Assembly (NCBI RefSeq): GCF_013106755.1
Contig: NZ_WHPF01000005.1
Coordinates: forward strand, 357,847-421,846
Source of the DNA: Limnovirga soli
Lineage (GTDB): Bacteria; Bacteroidota; Bacteroidia; Chitinophagales; Chitinophagaceae
Reading direction: 5' to 3'
Length of the DNA stretch: 64,000 nucleotides
The position numbers and the translations under genes are program-made. Within the stretch, counting starts at the first letter, position 1. Each line of letters opens with the position of its first letter. Shown here piece after piece: positions 54,860 through 63,874 of this stretch. The notes below the pieces were generated by a model that searched no databases, was not told the origin of the DNA, and was given only the letters and a program-made list of their open reading frames with translations.

Positions 54860-55894
54860 TTACACCCCGCACTGATGCGCCCCATACCAGGCTGCCCCTA
54901 ATAAAGGTGCCTGATCATTCATTACCACATAAATGGGTATTTGTTCGGTTAAGTCCTGCATACGGTCGCAGTCTAAATAAGCTGGTACAAAATTGCCCTG
55001 TTGTAATAAAGGAATAATTTTAGGAGGGATACCACCACCTATATACAAACCACCAATGGCCTTAAATTTTAGTGCCAGGTTAGAACATTCTCTTGCCAGG
55101 TGATGTACAAATAATTGCATGGTAGCTACACAAATATCGGCACTGCCTTCAATAGCTGCGGTACTAATTACCGCCGATGCATCTTTACCCTGCATAGCAT
55201 CCTGCAGCCAGCCGGCTACCGGCATTTTTACCACCTGCTGCATATAATTAAACAAACGAACAATTCCGGGCCCCGATAATATATGCTCGATACTTACCAC
55301 TTTTTCTGTTTGTTTTATAAACCGGTATAGGGCAATATCTTCTTCCGTTCTTGGGGCAAAATCTGTATGTCCACCTTCTGTGGCAAAAGGGTGGTAACCG
55401 GTTCCATTCCAAAATAAACCGGCTTCGCCCAATCCGGTACCCGGCGCAACAATACCAATATTGCCATGATGGTGTTCTTTGCCGGTATGCAGGCAAACAA
55501 AATCCGCATCTGATAAACAGGCCAGCCCATAGGCAGTTACTTCCAAATCGTTCAAAAACATTACCGGCACACCAGTTTCGGCAGCAATTTCTTTGGCAGA
55601 TACAATCCAGTTAAGGTTAACAATATTGGCCACACCATCAATAACGGGTCCGGCTACGCCCACACTAATATGTTGCGGAACCACTTGCGGGTATTTTTGG
55701 TAAAAGGCCTTAATAACTGCCAGAAAAGAAGGAAAATCACGGGAATGAAACCTGTCTGCAATAACTGGTTGCAGCTGATTATTGGTTACCTGGTATAAGG
55801 CAATATTTATTTTAGTTCCACCAAGATCAGCGGCCAGCACCTGCACACCTTCGATACTTTGCGTTGTTGCCGGAAAAGCAATGGGTAAATTCAT
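54860..55894 (-). CDS. glk: Glucokinase
   Basis: 344 residues of the proteobacterial-type glucokinase family. VLAADLGGTKINIALYQVTN is the phosphate-1 motif; GVAGPVIDGVANIVNLNW, FLNDLEVTAYGLACL, IGIVAPGTGLGEAGLFWNGT and ATEGGHTDFAPR follow in the expected order, the last including Glu-Gly-Gly-His of the sugar site. Phosphorylates glucose in the cytoplasm. Seven bases separate it from the upstream archaemetzincin stop... that gene is read in the same direction and ends just after the glk start, so the two may be co-transcribed. Confidence 0.92.
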   Translation of the reverse strand: MNLPIAFPATTQSIEGVQVLAADLGGTKINIALYQVTNNQLQPVIADRFHSRDFPSFLAVIKAFYQKYPQVVPQHISVGVAGPVIDGVANIVNLNWIVSAKEIAAETGVPVMFLNDLEVTAYGLACLSDADFVCLHTGKEHHHGNIGIVAPGTGLGEAGLFWNGTGYHPFATEGGHTDFAPRTEEDIALYRFIKQTEKVVSIEHILSGPGIVRLFNYMQQVVKMPVAGWLQDAMQGKDASAVISTAAIEGSADICVATMQLFVHHLARECSNLALKFKAIGGLYIGGGIPPKIIPLLQQGNFVPAYLDCDRMQDLTEQIPIYVVMNDQAPLLGAAWYGAHQCGV

Positions 55895-55901
55895 TGTTCT
55901 A

Positions 55902-56516
55902 TCAGATTTTTATTTTGTGTAAACAGGTATTACATAAACCCTGTTCCTTATCCTGGCTTAGTTTTCCCTCCGCATCAGCCATAATACAGGTTTTATCAGG
56001 GCAATGCGGCAGGCCAAAGTTATGACCCAGTTCGTGTAAAATGGTTTTTAAAAAACGGTTGTATACCACACTATCACCAACCCCGCCACCACGTAAACGG
56101 TAAAGAGATACAACACAACTAACCCCTGGCTGGTAACCCAGCCCCATAACACCAAAATCTGTAATCTGCCCCTTGGTGGTAGAAATATCCTGTTTGGTAA
56201 TAGCCAGTATACAACGTGTATTGGCAGGTTGTATGGTTTTTAGCCAGGCAATGGTACTATCTGCCCGGTATCTTTTTCGAGGCGCATACCAGGCTTTTTG
56301 TGGAAAATTGGTTCTTTGTGCAATCACTACTTTAACAGGATAGAATGCAGCTATTCCGGCTTGTATTTGTTGCAGTGTGGCGCTATCAAAATTATCTAAA
56401 GGCTGTACTACAATTACTGGTAATATTTTAGGCTGTATGCTTGCTTGCTTCTGGTTTGCATCTGGCTGGCAACCCCAAAAAATAAATGCAGTATATATTA
56501 GCAATAGCCTTTTCAT
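55902..56516 (-). CDS. Archaemetzincin-like zinc metalloprotease, predicted lipoprotein
   Basis: 204 residues from ATG 56516. The zinc site is HELGHNFGLPH (161-171), followed by Cys172, Cys177, Met179 and a C-terminal Cys195-x2-Cys198, the pattern of archaemetzincins (HExxHxxG, x3, C, x4, CxM, CxxC). The N-terminal LLLIYTAFIFWGCQPDANQK looks like a lipoprotein signal with Cys16, unusual for a family generally thought cytosolic. Physiological substrate unknown. The frame upstream of 56516 has no signal-like features. The stop lies seven bases before glk on the same strand. Confidence 0.87.
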   Translation of the reverse strand: MKRLLLIYTAFIFWGCQPDANQKQASIQPKILPVIVVQPLDNFDSATLQQIQAGIAAFYPVKVVIAQRTNFPQKAWYAPRKRYRADSTIAWLKTIQPANTRCILAITKQDISTTKGQITDFGVMGLGYQPGVSCVVSLYRLRGGGVGDSVVYNRFLKTILHELGHNFGLPHCPDKTCIMADAEGKLSQDKEQGLCNTCLHKIKI

Positions 56517-56876
56517 GAGGCATAAAATTACAGTATCCAACTGTTGCCCAAATAAAAATGGTTGCGCTTTGCTGTAATTAAACCACAAGTAATAATGGTA
56601 ACTAATTTGGTATTTCCAGCGCCTAACCATCTGCGTTGCAGGCAAATTTGCATATAACGCACAACTGTAGTAATTTGCGCCCTCATTCAGGCAGATTTGT
56701 TTATTGTTCGGCCTGTAAAAATCTGAACTAATAAACGACCGAAACTCCACTTATTTGTTTCCATCGTTTATGAATGCATTTTTATGGGCCCGGCTGCACA
56801 CAAGGCATAAGGCTTCCTTGCGTCGCACACTTGTACTGCACCACAATAAGCAGCAATCATCTGCAAGGTTCAAAAA
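56517..56876. other. Divergent archaemetzincin-metH gap
   Basis: 360 bases holding one repeat arm near metH. I see no cobalamin or SAM riboswitch that I can recognise and no good promoter box; GCAAATTTGC near 56642 is a short perfect palindrome. Confidence 0.45.
56786..56836 (-). repeat. Modular intergenic repeat, A arm
   Basis: Outer GGCCCGGC, then GGCTTCCTTGCGTCGCACAC and TTGTAC. It ends 40 bases before the metH start codon. Confidence 0.87.
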
Positions 56877-57905
56877 ATGAAAAGTATGAAATCAATTCAG
56901 GAATGTTTAGCCACACGCATATTGGTAATAGATGGCGCCATGGGTACCATGATACAACGCCATAAATTATCAGAGGCAGATTACCGCGGGGCAAGATTTG
57001 CCAACTGGCATTGCGATGTAAAAGGCAATAACGATTTACTCAGCATTACCCAGCCCGAAATTATAAAGGGCATACATAAGCAATACCTGGAGGCAGGCGC
57101 CGATATAATAGAAACGAATACGTTCAGTAGTACCGTAATAGCTCAGGCCGATTATGATATGCAAGCCCTGGCCTACGAATTAAATGTGGCTTCAGCCCGC
57201 TGTGCAAGGGAAGCCATTACCGAATTTTTGTCAAGTCCCATAGCAAACGGCCGCGATACCGCTTATGTTGCCGGTGCTATTGGTCCTTTAAACAAAACAC
57301 TAAGTTTATCACCCGATGTAAATAATCCCGGATACCGCGCCGTAACTTTTGATGAAGTGGTAAGCGCTTATTACGAACAAATAAGGGGCCTGGTAGATGG
57401 CGGCGTAGACCTTTTACTGATAGAAACCATTTTTGATACCCTCAATGCCAAAGCAGCCATATATGCTATAAAGCAGTTTTTTGCCGATACAAATAAAGAG
57501 CTGCCTATCATGATAAGCGGCACCATTACCGATGCTTCGGGCAGAACCTTAAGCGGGCAAACCCTGGAAGCTTTCTATATTTCTGTGATGCATGCAAAAC
57601 CATTAAGTATTGGTTTAAACTGTGCCCTGGGTGCGGCAGAAATGCGAAGCCATATAGAAGAGCTAAGCAGTATTGCCGCCTGTTATACATCAGCCTATCC
57701 AAATGCCGGTTTGCCCAATGCCATGGGTGAGTATGATGAACAGCCACATGAAACTGCCCACTTTATTGAAGAATGGGCTGCCAAAGGGTTTGTAAATATT
57801 GTAGGTGGTTGCTGCGGCACCACACCAGATCATATAAAGCATATTGCTCAACAGGTTAAGCAAATACAACCCCGCCAGCTGCCTGTAATGGAGCCGGCTT
57901 TATAA
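56877..57905 (+). CDS. metH: Methionine synthase part 1: homocysteine-binding methyltransferase domain
   Basis: 342 residues equal to the N-terminal module of Met[21 protein letters not shown] opens the barrel; [28 protein letters not shown] and [14 protein letters not shown] follow; the zinc cysteines are in [11 protein letters not shown] and [14 protein letters not shown]. It activates homocysteine for methylation. The remaining MetH modules are in the next gene, 31 bases on, a split arrangement I know from other Bacteroidota, so not a disrupted gene. Confidence 0.93.
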   Translation: MKSMKSIQECLATRILVIDGAMGTMIQRHKLSEADYRGARFANWHCDVKGNNDLLSITQPEIIKGIHKQYLEAGADIIETNTFSSTVIAQADYDMQALAYELNVASARCAREAITEFLSSPIANGRDTAYVAGAIGPLNKTLSLSPDVNNPGYRAVTFDEVVSAYYEQIRGLVDGGVDLLLIETIFDTLNAKAAIYAIKQFFADTNKELPIMISGTITDASGRTLSGQTLEAFYISVMHAKPLSIGLNCALGAAEMRSHIEELSSIAACYTSAYPNAGLPNAMGEYDEQPHETAHFIEEWAAKGFVNIVGGCCGTTPDHIKHIAQQVKQIQPRQLPVMEPAL

Positions 57906-57936
57906 ATCTTGTTTGCGCTTAAAACCAAATTTAAAC

Positions 57937-60696
57937 ATGAGTATCCCAACAGATATTACGATAGAAAATACATCCGCTGAAGCTGCCACCATAAAACCAT
58001 TTTTACGTTTGGCTGGTTTAGAGCCATTAATTGTGCGCCCCGAAACCAATTTTATCAATGTAGGTGAACGTACCAATGTTACCGGCTCTAAAAAATTTGC
58101 CCGTTTAATAAGGGAAAATAAATACGAAGAAGCTTTATCTGTTGCACGGCAACAAGTAGAAAACGGCGCCCAGGTATTGGATGTTAATATGGATGATGCC
58201 CTGCTGGATGGTGTTTTGGCCATGACTACTTTTCTAAACCTTTTACAAGCCGAGCCGGATATTGCCAAAATTCCCATTATGATAGACTCATCAAAGTTTG
58301 CTATTATAGAAGCGGGCTTAAAATGTGTACAGGGCAAGTGTATTGTTAATTCCATCTCCATGAAAGAAGGGGAAGCAAAATTTATTGAGCAAGCTATTAT
58401 TTGTCAGCGCTTTGGTGCCTCAGTAGTAGTGATGGCATTTGACGAACAGGGCCAGGCCGATACCCGGGACCGAAAAGTACAGATTTGCGAAAGAGCGTAT
58501 AAAATATTAACAGAGCAGGTAGGCTTTGCACCACAGGATATCATTTTTGACCCCAATATTTTTGCCGTAGCCACCGGTATAGAAGAACACAATAATTATG
58601 CGGTAGACTTTATTGAAGCTACCCGTACCATTAAACAAAAAATGCCTTTGGCAAAAGTAAGTGGTGGTGTTAGTAATATTTCTTTCTCGTTTAGGGGTAA
58701 CGATCATGTGCGTGAAGCGATGCATAGCGTATTTCTGTATTATGCCATTAAAGCTGGTATGGATATGGGTATTGTTAATGCAGGTCAGCTGGTGGTATAC
58801 GATGAAATTGAACCAGACCTGCGCCGCCTGTGTGAAGATGTGTTGTTAAACCGAAATAACGACGCCAATGAAGCTACTGAACAACTAATACAATTTGCCG
58901 ATACAGTTAAAGCAAAAGGCAAAACAACCGTTAAAGACGAAACCTGGCGACATACCACCGTAGAAGAAAGATTAAAACATTCCCTGGTAAATGGCATTAC
59001 CGATTATATTGACGCAGATACAGAAGAAGCCCGTTTAAAATATCCCAAACCATTAGATGTAATTGAAGGGCCACTGATGGATGGTATGAACATAGTAGGC
59101 GATTTATTTGGCAGCGGTAAAATGTTTTTGCCACAGGTAGTAAAAAGTGCCCGTGTAATGAAGAAATCCGTAGCTGTTTTAACCCCCTATATTGAAGCTG
59201 AAAAGGAAGAGCGCAGACAGGCACATATTACTGCCGGTACTGTAAATGAAGAAGGTGCGGGTGCAGCTAAAATTTTATTAGCTACCGTCAAAGGCGATGT
59301 GCACGATATTGGCAAAAACATTGTAGGCGTTGTATTGGGCTGTAATGGCTACGATATTGTAGACCTGGGTGTGATGGTTTCTACTGATAAAATTTTAGAT
59401 ACTGCCCAAAGAGAACAGGCGGATATTATTGGCCTTAGCGGGTTAATTACCCCATCGCTGGACGAGATGGTGCATGTGGCCCGTGAAATGAAACGCCGTG
59501 GGATGCAACAACCATTATTAATTGGCGGTGCCACTACTTCACGTATGCATACGGCTGTAAAAATTGCCCCCGAATATGATTTGGGCGTAATACATGTACT
59601 GGATGCTTCCCGCAGTGTAACCGTGGCCGGCTCATTATTAAACAAAGACAATAAGCCCGAATTTCTGCAAACCATAAAAGCCGAATACGATAAACTTAAA
59701 ACCGATTTTGGTAATAAAAAAAGCAATAAACAATATCTTCCCATTGTTGAAGCGCAGGCCAACCATACGGTTATAAACTGGAATAATTATTCGGCTCCCG
59801 TTCCGCAGTTTTTAGGTACACAGGTATTTGATAATTTTTCGCTGCAACAATTAAGGGACTATATTGATTGGAAACCATTTTTTATAGCCTGGGAAATGCA
59901 TGGCAATTTCCCCGAGATACTTACAGATGCCGTTATTGGAAAAGAAGCAACCAAGTTATATAACGATGCCAATGCATTGCTGGATACCATTATAGCAGAA
60001 AAATGGCTACAGGCCAAAGGCGTTATTGGTTTTTATGAAGCCAATACCACGGCCCCCGATACCATTGCCGTTAAGGATGGTAATGAAATATTGCATTTGG
60101 AAATGTTGCGCCAGCAAATAAAGAAAGCGCCAGGTCAGCCCAATCTTTCTTTGGCCGATTTTATTCAACCGGCTACAACCAATGCATCAACCGATTACCT
60201 GGGCGCATTTGCGGTTACCATACATGGTATTGAAACACATATTAAACGTTTTGAAGCGCAGTACGACGATTATAATAAAATTATTTTACAAGCCCTGGCC
60301 GACCGACTGGCCGAAGCTTTTGCAGAATGCCTGCACCAGCAGGTACGCAAAACTTATTGGGGTTATATGCCTGATGAAACCTTAAGCGGCGATGATTTAA
60401 TAAAAGAAAAATACACCGGCATACGCCCCGCACCGGGCTACCCTGCCTGCCCCGATCATACTGAAAAATATAAATTATTTCAGCTGCTACATGCCACAGA
60501 AAATATTGGTGTGCAATTAACTGAATCGCTGGCTATGTATCCCGCTTCATCAGTTTGTGGCTGGTATTTTAGCCACCCGCAAAGCCAGTATTTTGGGGTT
60601 GGTAAAATTCAGCCCGACCAGTTTGCACAGTATGCCCAACGCAAAGGCTTTACCGAAGCCGAGGCTGAAAAATGGCTTAGACCGGTAATGGATTAA
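57937..60696 (+). CDS. metH: Methionine synthase part 2: folate, cobalamin and activation domains
   Basis: 919 residues from ATG 57937. Modules in order: the pterin-binding barrel ([20 protein letters not shown]), the cap and B12-binding domain with the DxHxxG signature ([20 protein letters not shown]) and [14 protein letters not shown], then the AdoMet activation domain with ITTxx-like [15 protein letters not shown] preceded by [11 protein letters not shown]. Transfers the methyl group from methyl-tetrahydrofolate via cobalamin to homocysteine. Cobalamin dependence follows from the family. Another in-frame TTG at 57913 is less likely. Confidence 0.95.
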   Translation: MSIPTDITIENTSAEAATIKPFLRLAGLEPLIVRPETNFINVGERTNVTGSKKFARLIRENKYEEALSVARQQVENGAQVLDVNMDDALLDGVLAMTTFLNLLQAEPDIAKIPIMIDSSKFAIIEAGLKCVQGKCIVNSISMKEGEAKFIEQAIICQRFGASVVVMAFDEQGQADTRDRKVQICERAYKILTEQVGFAPQDIIFDPNIFAVATGIEEHNNYAVDFIEATRTIKQKMPLAKVSGGVSNISFSFRGNDHVREAMHSVFLYYAIKAGMDMGIVNAGQLVVYDEIEPDLRRLCEDVLLNRNNDANEATEQLIQFADTVKAKGKTTVKDETWRHTTVEERLKHSLVNGITDYIDADTEEARLKYPKPLDVIEGPLMDGMNIVGDLFGSGKMFLPQVVKSARVMKKSVAVLTPYIEAEKEERRQAHITAGTVNEEGAGAAKILLATVKGDVHDIGKNIVGVVLGCNGYDIVDLGVMVSTDKILDTAQREQADIIGLSGLITPSLDEMVHVAREMKRRGMQQPLLIGGATTSRMHTAVKIAPEYDLGVIHVLDASRSVTVAGSLLNKDNKPEFLQTIKAEYDKLKTDFGNKKSNKQYLPIVEAQANHTVINWNNYSAPVPQFLGTQVFDNFSLQQLRDYIDWKPFFIAWEMHGNFPEILTDAVIGKEATKLYNDANALLDTIIAEKWLQAKGVIGFYEANTTAPDTIAVKDGNEILHLEMLRQQIKKAPGQPNLSLADFIQPATTNASTDYLGAFAVTIHGIETHIKRFEAQYDDYNKIILQALADRLAEAFAECLHQQVRKTYWGYMPDETLSGDDLIKEKYTGIRPAPGYPACPDHTEKYKLFQLLHATENIGVQLTESLAMYPASSVCGWYFSHPQSQYFGVGKIQPDQFAQYAQRKGFTEAEAEKWLRPVMD

Positions 60697-60730
60697 TTTA
60701 ATCAGGAAACCAGCTATGTGCTACTATTAT

Positions 60731-60756
60731 GCTTTACTTGTGTCACTCACTTGTAC
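60731..60756 (-). repeat. Modular intergenic repeat, variant arm
   Basis: GCTTTACTTGTGTCACTCAC then TTGTAC: the GCGTCGCAC centre is replaced by TGTCACTC, the variant also seen near 27.43 kb. The outer end is not recognisable. It lies between the convergent metH and DUF1905 genes. Confidence 0.7.
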
Positions 60757-60801
60757 GGCTGGTAATGCTATGCAGCTTACCAAAGCAAATTGGTACAGCG
60801 G

Positions 60802-61293
60802 TTATGGTTTATCCCTGCCAATAAAGCGGCATTGCCCCAATAAAAAACCAATGGCTTTTTCCACATTTCTTTCCACGCTTGCTGCTGTTTTAAGATGTGC
60901 AATATAACGTACAATTTCAAGTTGTAAGGATGGGCGCAGTTGGCTGAAAATAAGGGCAGCCTCTTTATTTTGCAGCAATGCTTTTTCAAGCGTTGGGTGG
61001 GGAGCGATTGTTCTATTTGCTGCATCATAAACAATGGTAATATCAACCAATTCACCTATTCTTTTTGGTGAATTTTTTAGCATAGCGGTATTTACATAAA
61101 ACCGCCAAATACCATTATATTTTACCAGTGTTTGCGTGTATGCTTGTTGATTGATGGTTCCTTTAACAGGTATATTGCCTTTTTTTTTGCCGGCCTGTAT
61201 AAAAATGGCTTGCAAAATATCTTCGGGTACTAACACATATGGGTTTACACCAACAATTTGTATTTGTGCCCTAAAGCTATGTGTTGCGTGCAT
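60802..61293 (-). CDS. DUF1905 / YdeI-OmpD-associated protein
   Basis: 163 residues, soluble. The N-terminal half is a DUF1905 beta domain (FRAQIQIVGVNPYVLVPEDI, IPVKGTINQQAYTQTLVKYN, WRFYVNTAMLKN). The C-terminal half, LEKALLQNKEAALIFSQLRP, then LQLEIVRYIAHLKTAASVER, NVEKAIGFL, is the YdeI/OmpD-associated helical region. Some relatives are linked to bacteriocin or peptide resistance; the function here is unknown. Confidence 0.82.
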   Translation of the reverse strand: MHATHSFRAQIQIVGVNPYVLVPEDILQAIFIQAGKKKGNIPVKGTINQQAYTQTLVKYNGIWRFYVNTAMLKNSPKRIGELVDITIVYDAANRTIAPHPTLEKALLQNKEAALIFSQLRPSLQLEIVRYIAHLKTAASVERNVEKAIGFLLGQCRFIGRDKP

Positions 61294-61320
61294 GGATTAT
61301 GTTTGGAATGGCACTAAATT

Positions 61321-61348
61321 ACATAAAGACGCCATAGCGTCTTTATGT
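61321..61348. repeat. 12-base perfect inverted repeat
   Basis: ACATAAAGACGC and GCGTCTTTATGT around a CATA loop, 28 bases upstream of the DUF1905 start. No long T-run follows on either strand, so an operator or an RNA leader hairpin is as likely as a terminator. Confidence 0.6.
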
Positions 61349-61446
61349 ATCAATAATAATTTTAGGCATTTTCACCAATATTCAAGTGGCGGTCCCAATG
61401 GTTTTATTTTGAACTGGCTGAGAATAGCTCCCTGTTGTATCTAACC

Positions 61447-61496
61447 GTACAAGAGTGCGACGCAACGGATGCTACATGCATTGCTGTAGCCCGGCT
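61447..61496 (+). repeat. Modular intergenic repeat, A arm
   Basis: GTACAAGAGTGCGACGCAAC, GGATGC, spacer, then GCCCGGCTA. Its last bases touch the stop codon of the downstream minus-strand esterase gene. Confidence 0.87.
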
Positions 61497-62490
61497 AATA
61501 ATTTACTTTACTTTTTATGTTTTCGTTTCTAACAAGGCGGTTAAAAAAGTTGGCTGCGTTGCCAATCATAAAGTCATCGGTAAAACCACTATCGCCATTA
61601 TTACCATGACCGGCACCAGGTAAAATATTGGCAATAGCAGGTTGGCCATTGGCAATAAGTTGCCTGTACAAGCAAAGCGATCCGTATAATTGCTGGTAAT
61701 TGCTGCAACCCAAATAAGTGCCATGGTCTACGGGTACCACATCATCGGCGCCGCCCTGAAAAAATATAGTAGGAATAGCTTTTGAGGCATTGATTAAAGC
61801 AGAATCGGGCAGGGCACCGGCAATGCTGCAAATGCCTTTTATGGTGTAGGTGTTGATTAGGTTATTGCCCGCATTTTGTACGCCACCCAATTTGGCAGCA
61901 ACAGCAGGATACCTTGATTGCATATATTTATCGTTTTCGTAACTGCTGGTTTGCACAACCACACCACCTGCACTGGCACCACTAACAAAAATCCAGTTAG
62001 GGTCAATATTATATTCATCGGCATGTGCTACCAGATAACGTAGCGATGCATTAATATCCTGTACGGCACGGTACATGGCTTCGTTAAGTGAAGTAGTATC
62101 GCCCTGGCAACTGGCGGCACCGGCACCATTCCAACCCAGGCGGTAATTGATGGTTACAGCTACAAAGCCAGAGTCGGCATAGATCTGGCATTTACTGCCT
62201 GCGCTAGCTTTGTCGCCAGAGTAGAAGCCACCGCCATGTACATTAATTACCAGCGGATATTTTTTACCGGCTTTGGCATTGGTGGGCTGATAAATATCCA
62301 TGGTTAGCGCCTGTGTATTGCCCTGCCAATCTTTATTGGTGGCAAATACTACATTGCTTGTTATATTGCCACGTTGTTGTGGTGGCGGTGTTGTAATGAT
62401 ATTATTAGAACTGTTTTTAGAGCAGCCTACCTGTAGTGTTAACAATAAAGCCATGCTTAGATAGCTTAGTGTTGTACGAATTGTTATCAT
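61495..62490 (-). CDS. Alpha/beta-hydrolase esterase, lipoprotein
   Basis: 331 residues with lipoprotein signal (LSYLSMALLLTLQVGC, Cys23). The oxyanion-hole motif HGGGFYSGDKAS and the nucleophile elbow VSGASAGGVV (GxSxG) place it with carboxylesterase/BD-FAE-like hydrolases; PGAGHGNNGDSGF supplies the probable catalytic His and FFQGGADDVVPVDHG the Asp. Probably periplasmic or surface exposed; substrate unknown. The stop overlaps the outer end of a repeat arm. Confidence 0.87.
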   Translation of the reverse strand: MITIRTTLSYLSMALLLTLQVGCSKNSSNNIITTPPPQQRGNITSNVVFATNKDWQGNTQALTMDIYQPTNAKAGKKYPLVINVHGGGFYSGDKASAGSKCQIYADSGFVAVTINYRLGWNGAGAASCQGDTTSLNEAMYRAVQDINASLRYLVAHADEYNIDPNWIFVSGASAGGVVVQTSSYENDKYMQSRYPAVAAKLGGVQNAGNNLINTYTIKGICSIAGALPDSALINASKAIPTIFFQGGADDVVPVDHGTYLGCSNYQQLYGSLCLYRQLIANGQPAIANILPGAGHGNNGDSGFTDDFMIGNAANFFNRLVRNENIKSKVNY

Positions 62491-62604
62491 TGTTTGGTGG
62501 TATTTGTGTTGCTATGATTTTTTTGAGTGTAGCAAGTTTAATACCAGTTTACTGTTTTAACAATTTGCAAACGAAATGAGGTGCTGTACAGGTATTTTAG
62601 CCGG

Positions 62605-63750
62605 TTAATCGGGAAACATGGTTTTATCTAAACCGGGTATAATGTTTAGTGCATTTTTATAATATACCTTTTTTAGTATGTCATCTGGCAAACCAATGCC
62701 ATACATGCGCCAGAAAGCATGGTATTTTTTGTGGTAGGGAAAATATTCATCTTCAGTTTCCAATACCCTGAAATAAGTACTGTATTCTGAGGGCACCCAG
62801 GAGTCTTTACCAAATAAAATTCTATTTTGATAGGTAGTAAAAAAGGTTTTGGCAGCTTTTGGCTGCCGGCCCAGCTCAGCAATTACAGCGCCAAATTCTA
62901 CATATACATTGGGCAAGGTATCCAGCAGGTGGCCCAGTGTAGTTAAATCGTTGGCATACCAGCCAAAATGTGCCGCAATAAAAATGGTATTGGGGTGTTT
63001 GCTAAATAGGTGATGTTGATCATCAATTAATGTTTGCCAGGGCGCAGGGTTGGTATTGCTTCTTTTACGGTTGGGGTGGGTGGCAATTTCCAGCCAGCGT
63101 TCGTTGTTTTCATCTTCAGCATCCCAAAAGGGTTTGGGGTCGGCAGTATGAATAAGCACCGGAATATGCAGCTCACCACATTTCGACCAAATGGCATCTA
63201 AACGGGGGTCATCAATTTTTATATATTGGCCCTTCTCATCTTTAAATTCCATACCCAGGTCCTTGTAAATTTTTAAACCACAGGCGCCTGATTGTACATC
63301 TTTTTCCAATTCCTTAACGGCCCTTTCTGTCCAACCCGGCTCACCAAAACCAACAAAAGAAAGATTGGTAAAAAATACCATTCTTTTTGAGCCGGTGGCT
63401 GTTACTTTATTTATGGAGTTTACCAGATAGCTATTACCCTGCACATCAAAATCGCCGTTTACTTTACCGGGTGTGGATTTGTAGGCTTTGCCACTTAGGT
63501 TTACCATTACCTGTAAATTCAGTTCATCCATTTGTTGGTAGAGTTCTTTTATATCCTGGCGGGGCACATTCCATTGGTGATTATGTACATCAATAAAGGG
63601 AAATTTTGCTTTGGTAACAATATGCTCAGGCACTTTCAAAGTAGAAACAGGATTGTATTTTTCAAAATCCATTTTAGGATTTTCTTTTTGGGCACAGGCG
63701 CAAAAGCTAACAGTAATCAAAATGCCAAAAGCCAGTATAACATGTTTCAT
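62605..63750 (-). CDS. Amidohydrolase-family lipoprotein
   Basis: 382 residues from ATG 63750, with lipoprotein signal ILAFGILITVSFCAC. The metal-dependent TIM-barrel signatures are FIDVHNHQWN (HxH), VLIHTADPKPFWDAEDE, FIAAHFGWYAND and LFGKDSWVPSEY (late Asp), as in the Amidohydro_2 group. Likely a secreted hydrolase or decarboxylase-type enzyme; substrate unknown. The frame upstream of 63750 is not signal-like. Confidence 0.87.
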   Translation of the reverse strand: MKHVILAFGILITVSFCACAQKENPKMDFEKYNPVSTLKVPEHIVTKAKFPFIDVHNHQWNVPRQDIKELYQQMDELNLQVMVNLSGKAYKSTPGKVNGDFDVQGNSYLVNSINKVTATGSKRMVFFTNLSFVGFGEPGWTERAVKELEKDVQSGACGLKIYKDLGMEFKDEKGQYIKIDDPRLDAIWSKCGELHIPVLIHTADPKPFWDAEDENNERWLEIATHPNRKRSNTNPAPWQTLIDDQHHLFSKHPNTIFIAAHFGWYANDLTTLGHLLDTLPNVYVEFGAVIAELGRQPKAAKTFFTTYQNRILFGKDSWVPSEYSTYFRVLETEDEYFPYHKKYHAFWRMYGIGLPDDILKKVYYKNALNIIPGLDKTMFPD

Positions 63751-63874
63751 TATAATCGGGTATTTTAATAAAGATAATTGTTGTTCTAACACCAGCGCAG
63801 TCAATAGTACGGTTGGCAATTAAACCTGCCTTTTTTAACTATTTTAATACAAGCAGAATATTATATAATTATTA

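Noticed and set aside
56517..56876. Cobalamin riboswitch before metH
   Set aside because: No recognisable B12-box or leader structure could be found by eye.
57900..58361. 153-residue minus-strand frame at the start of metH part 2
   Set aside because: Shadow of the pterin-binding domain; no independent support.
56877..60696. metH as a broken, frameshifted gene
   Set aside because: Both parts have complete domains and good starts; the split is known in Bacteroidota.
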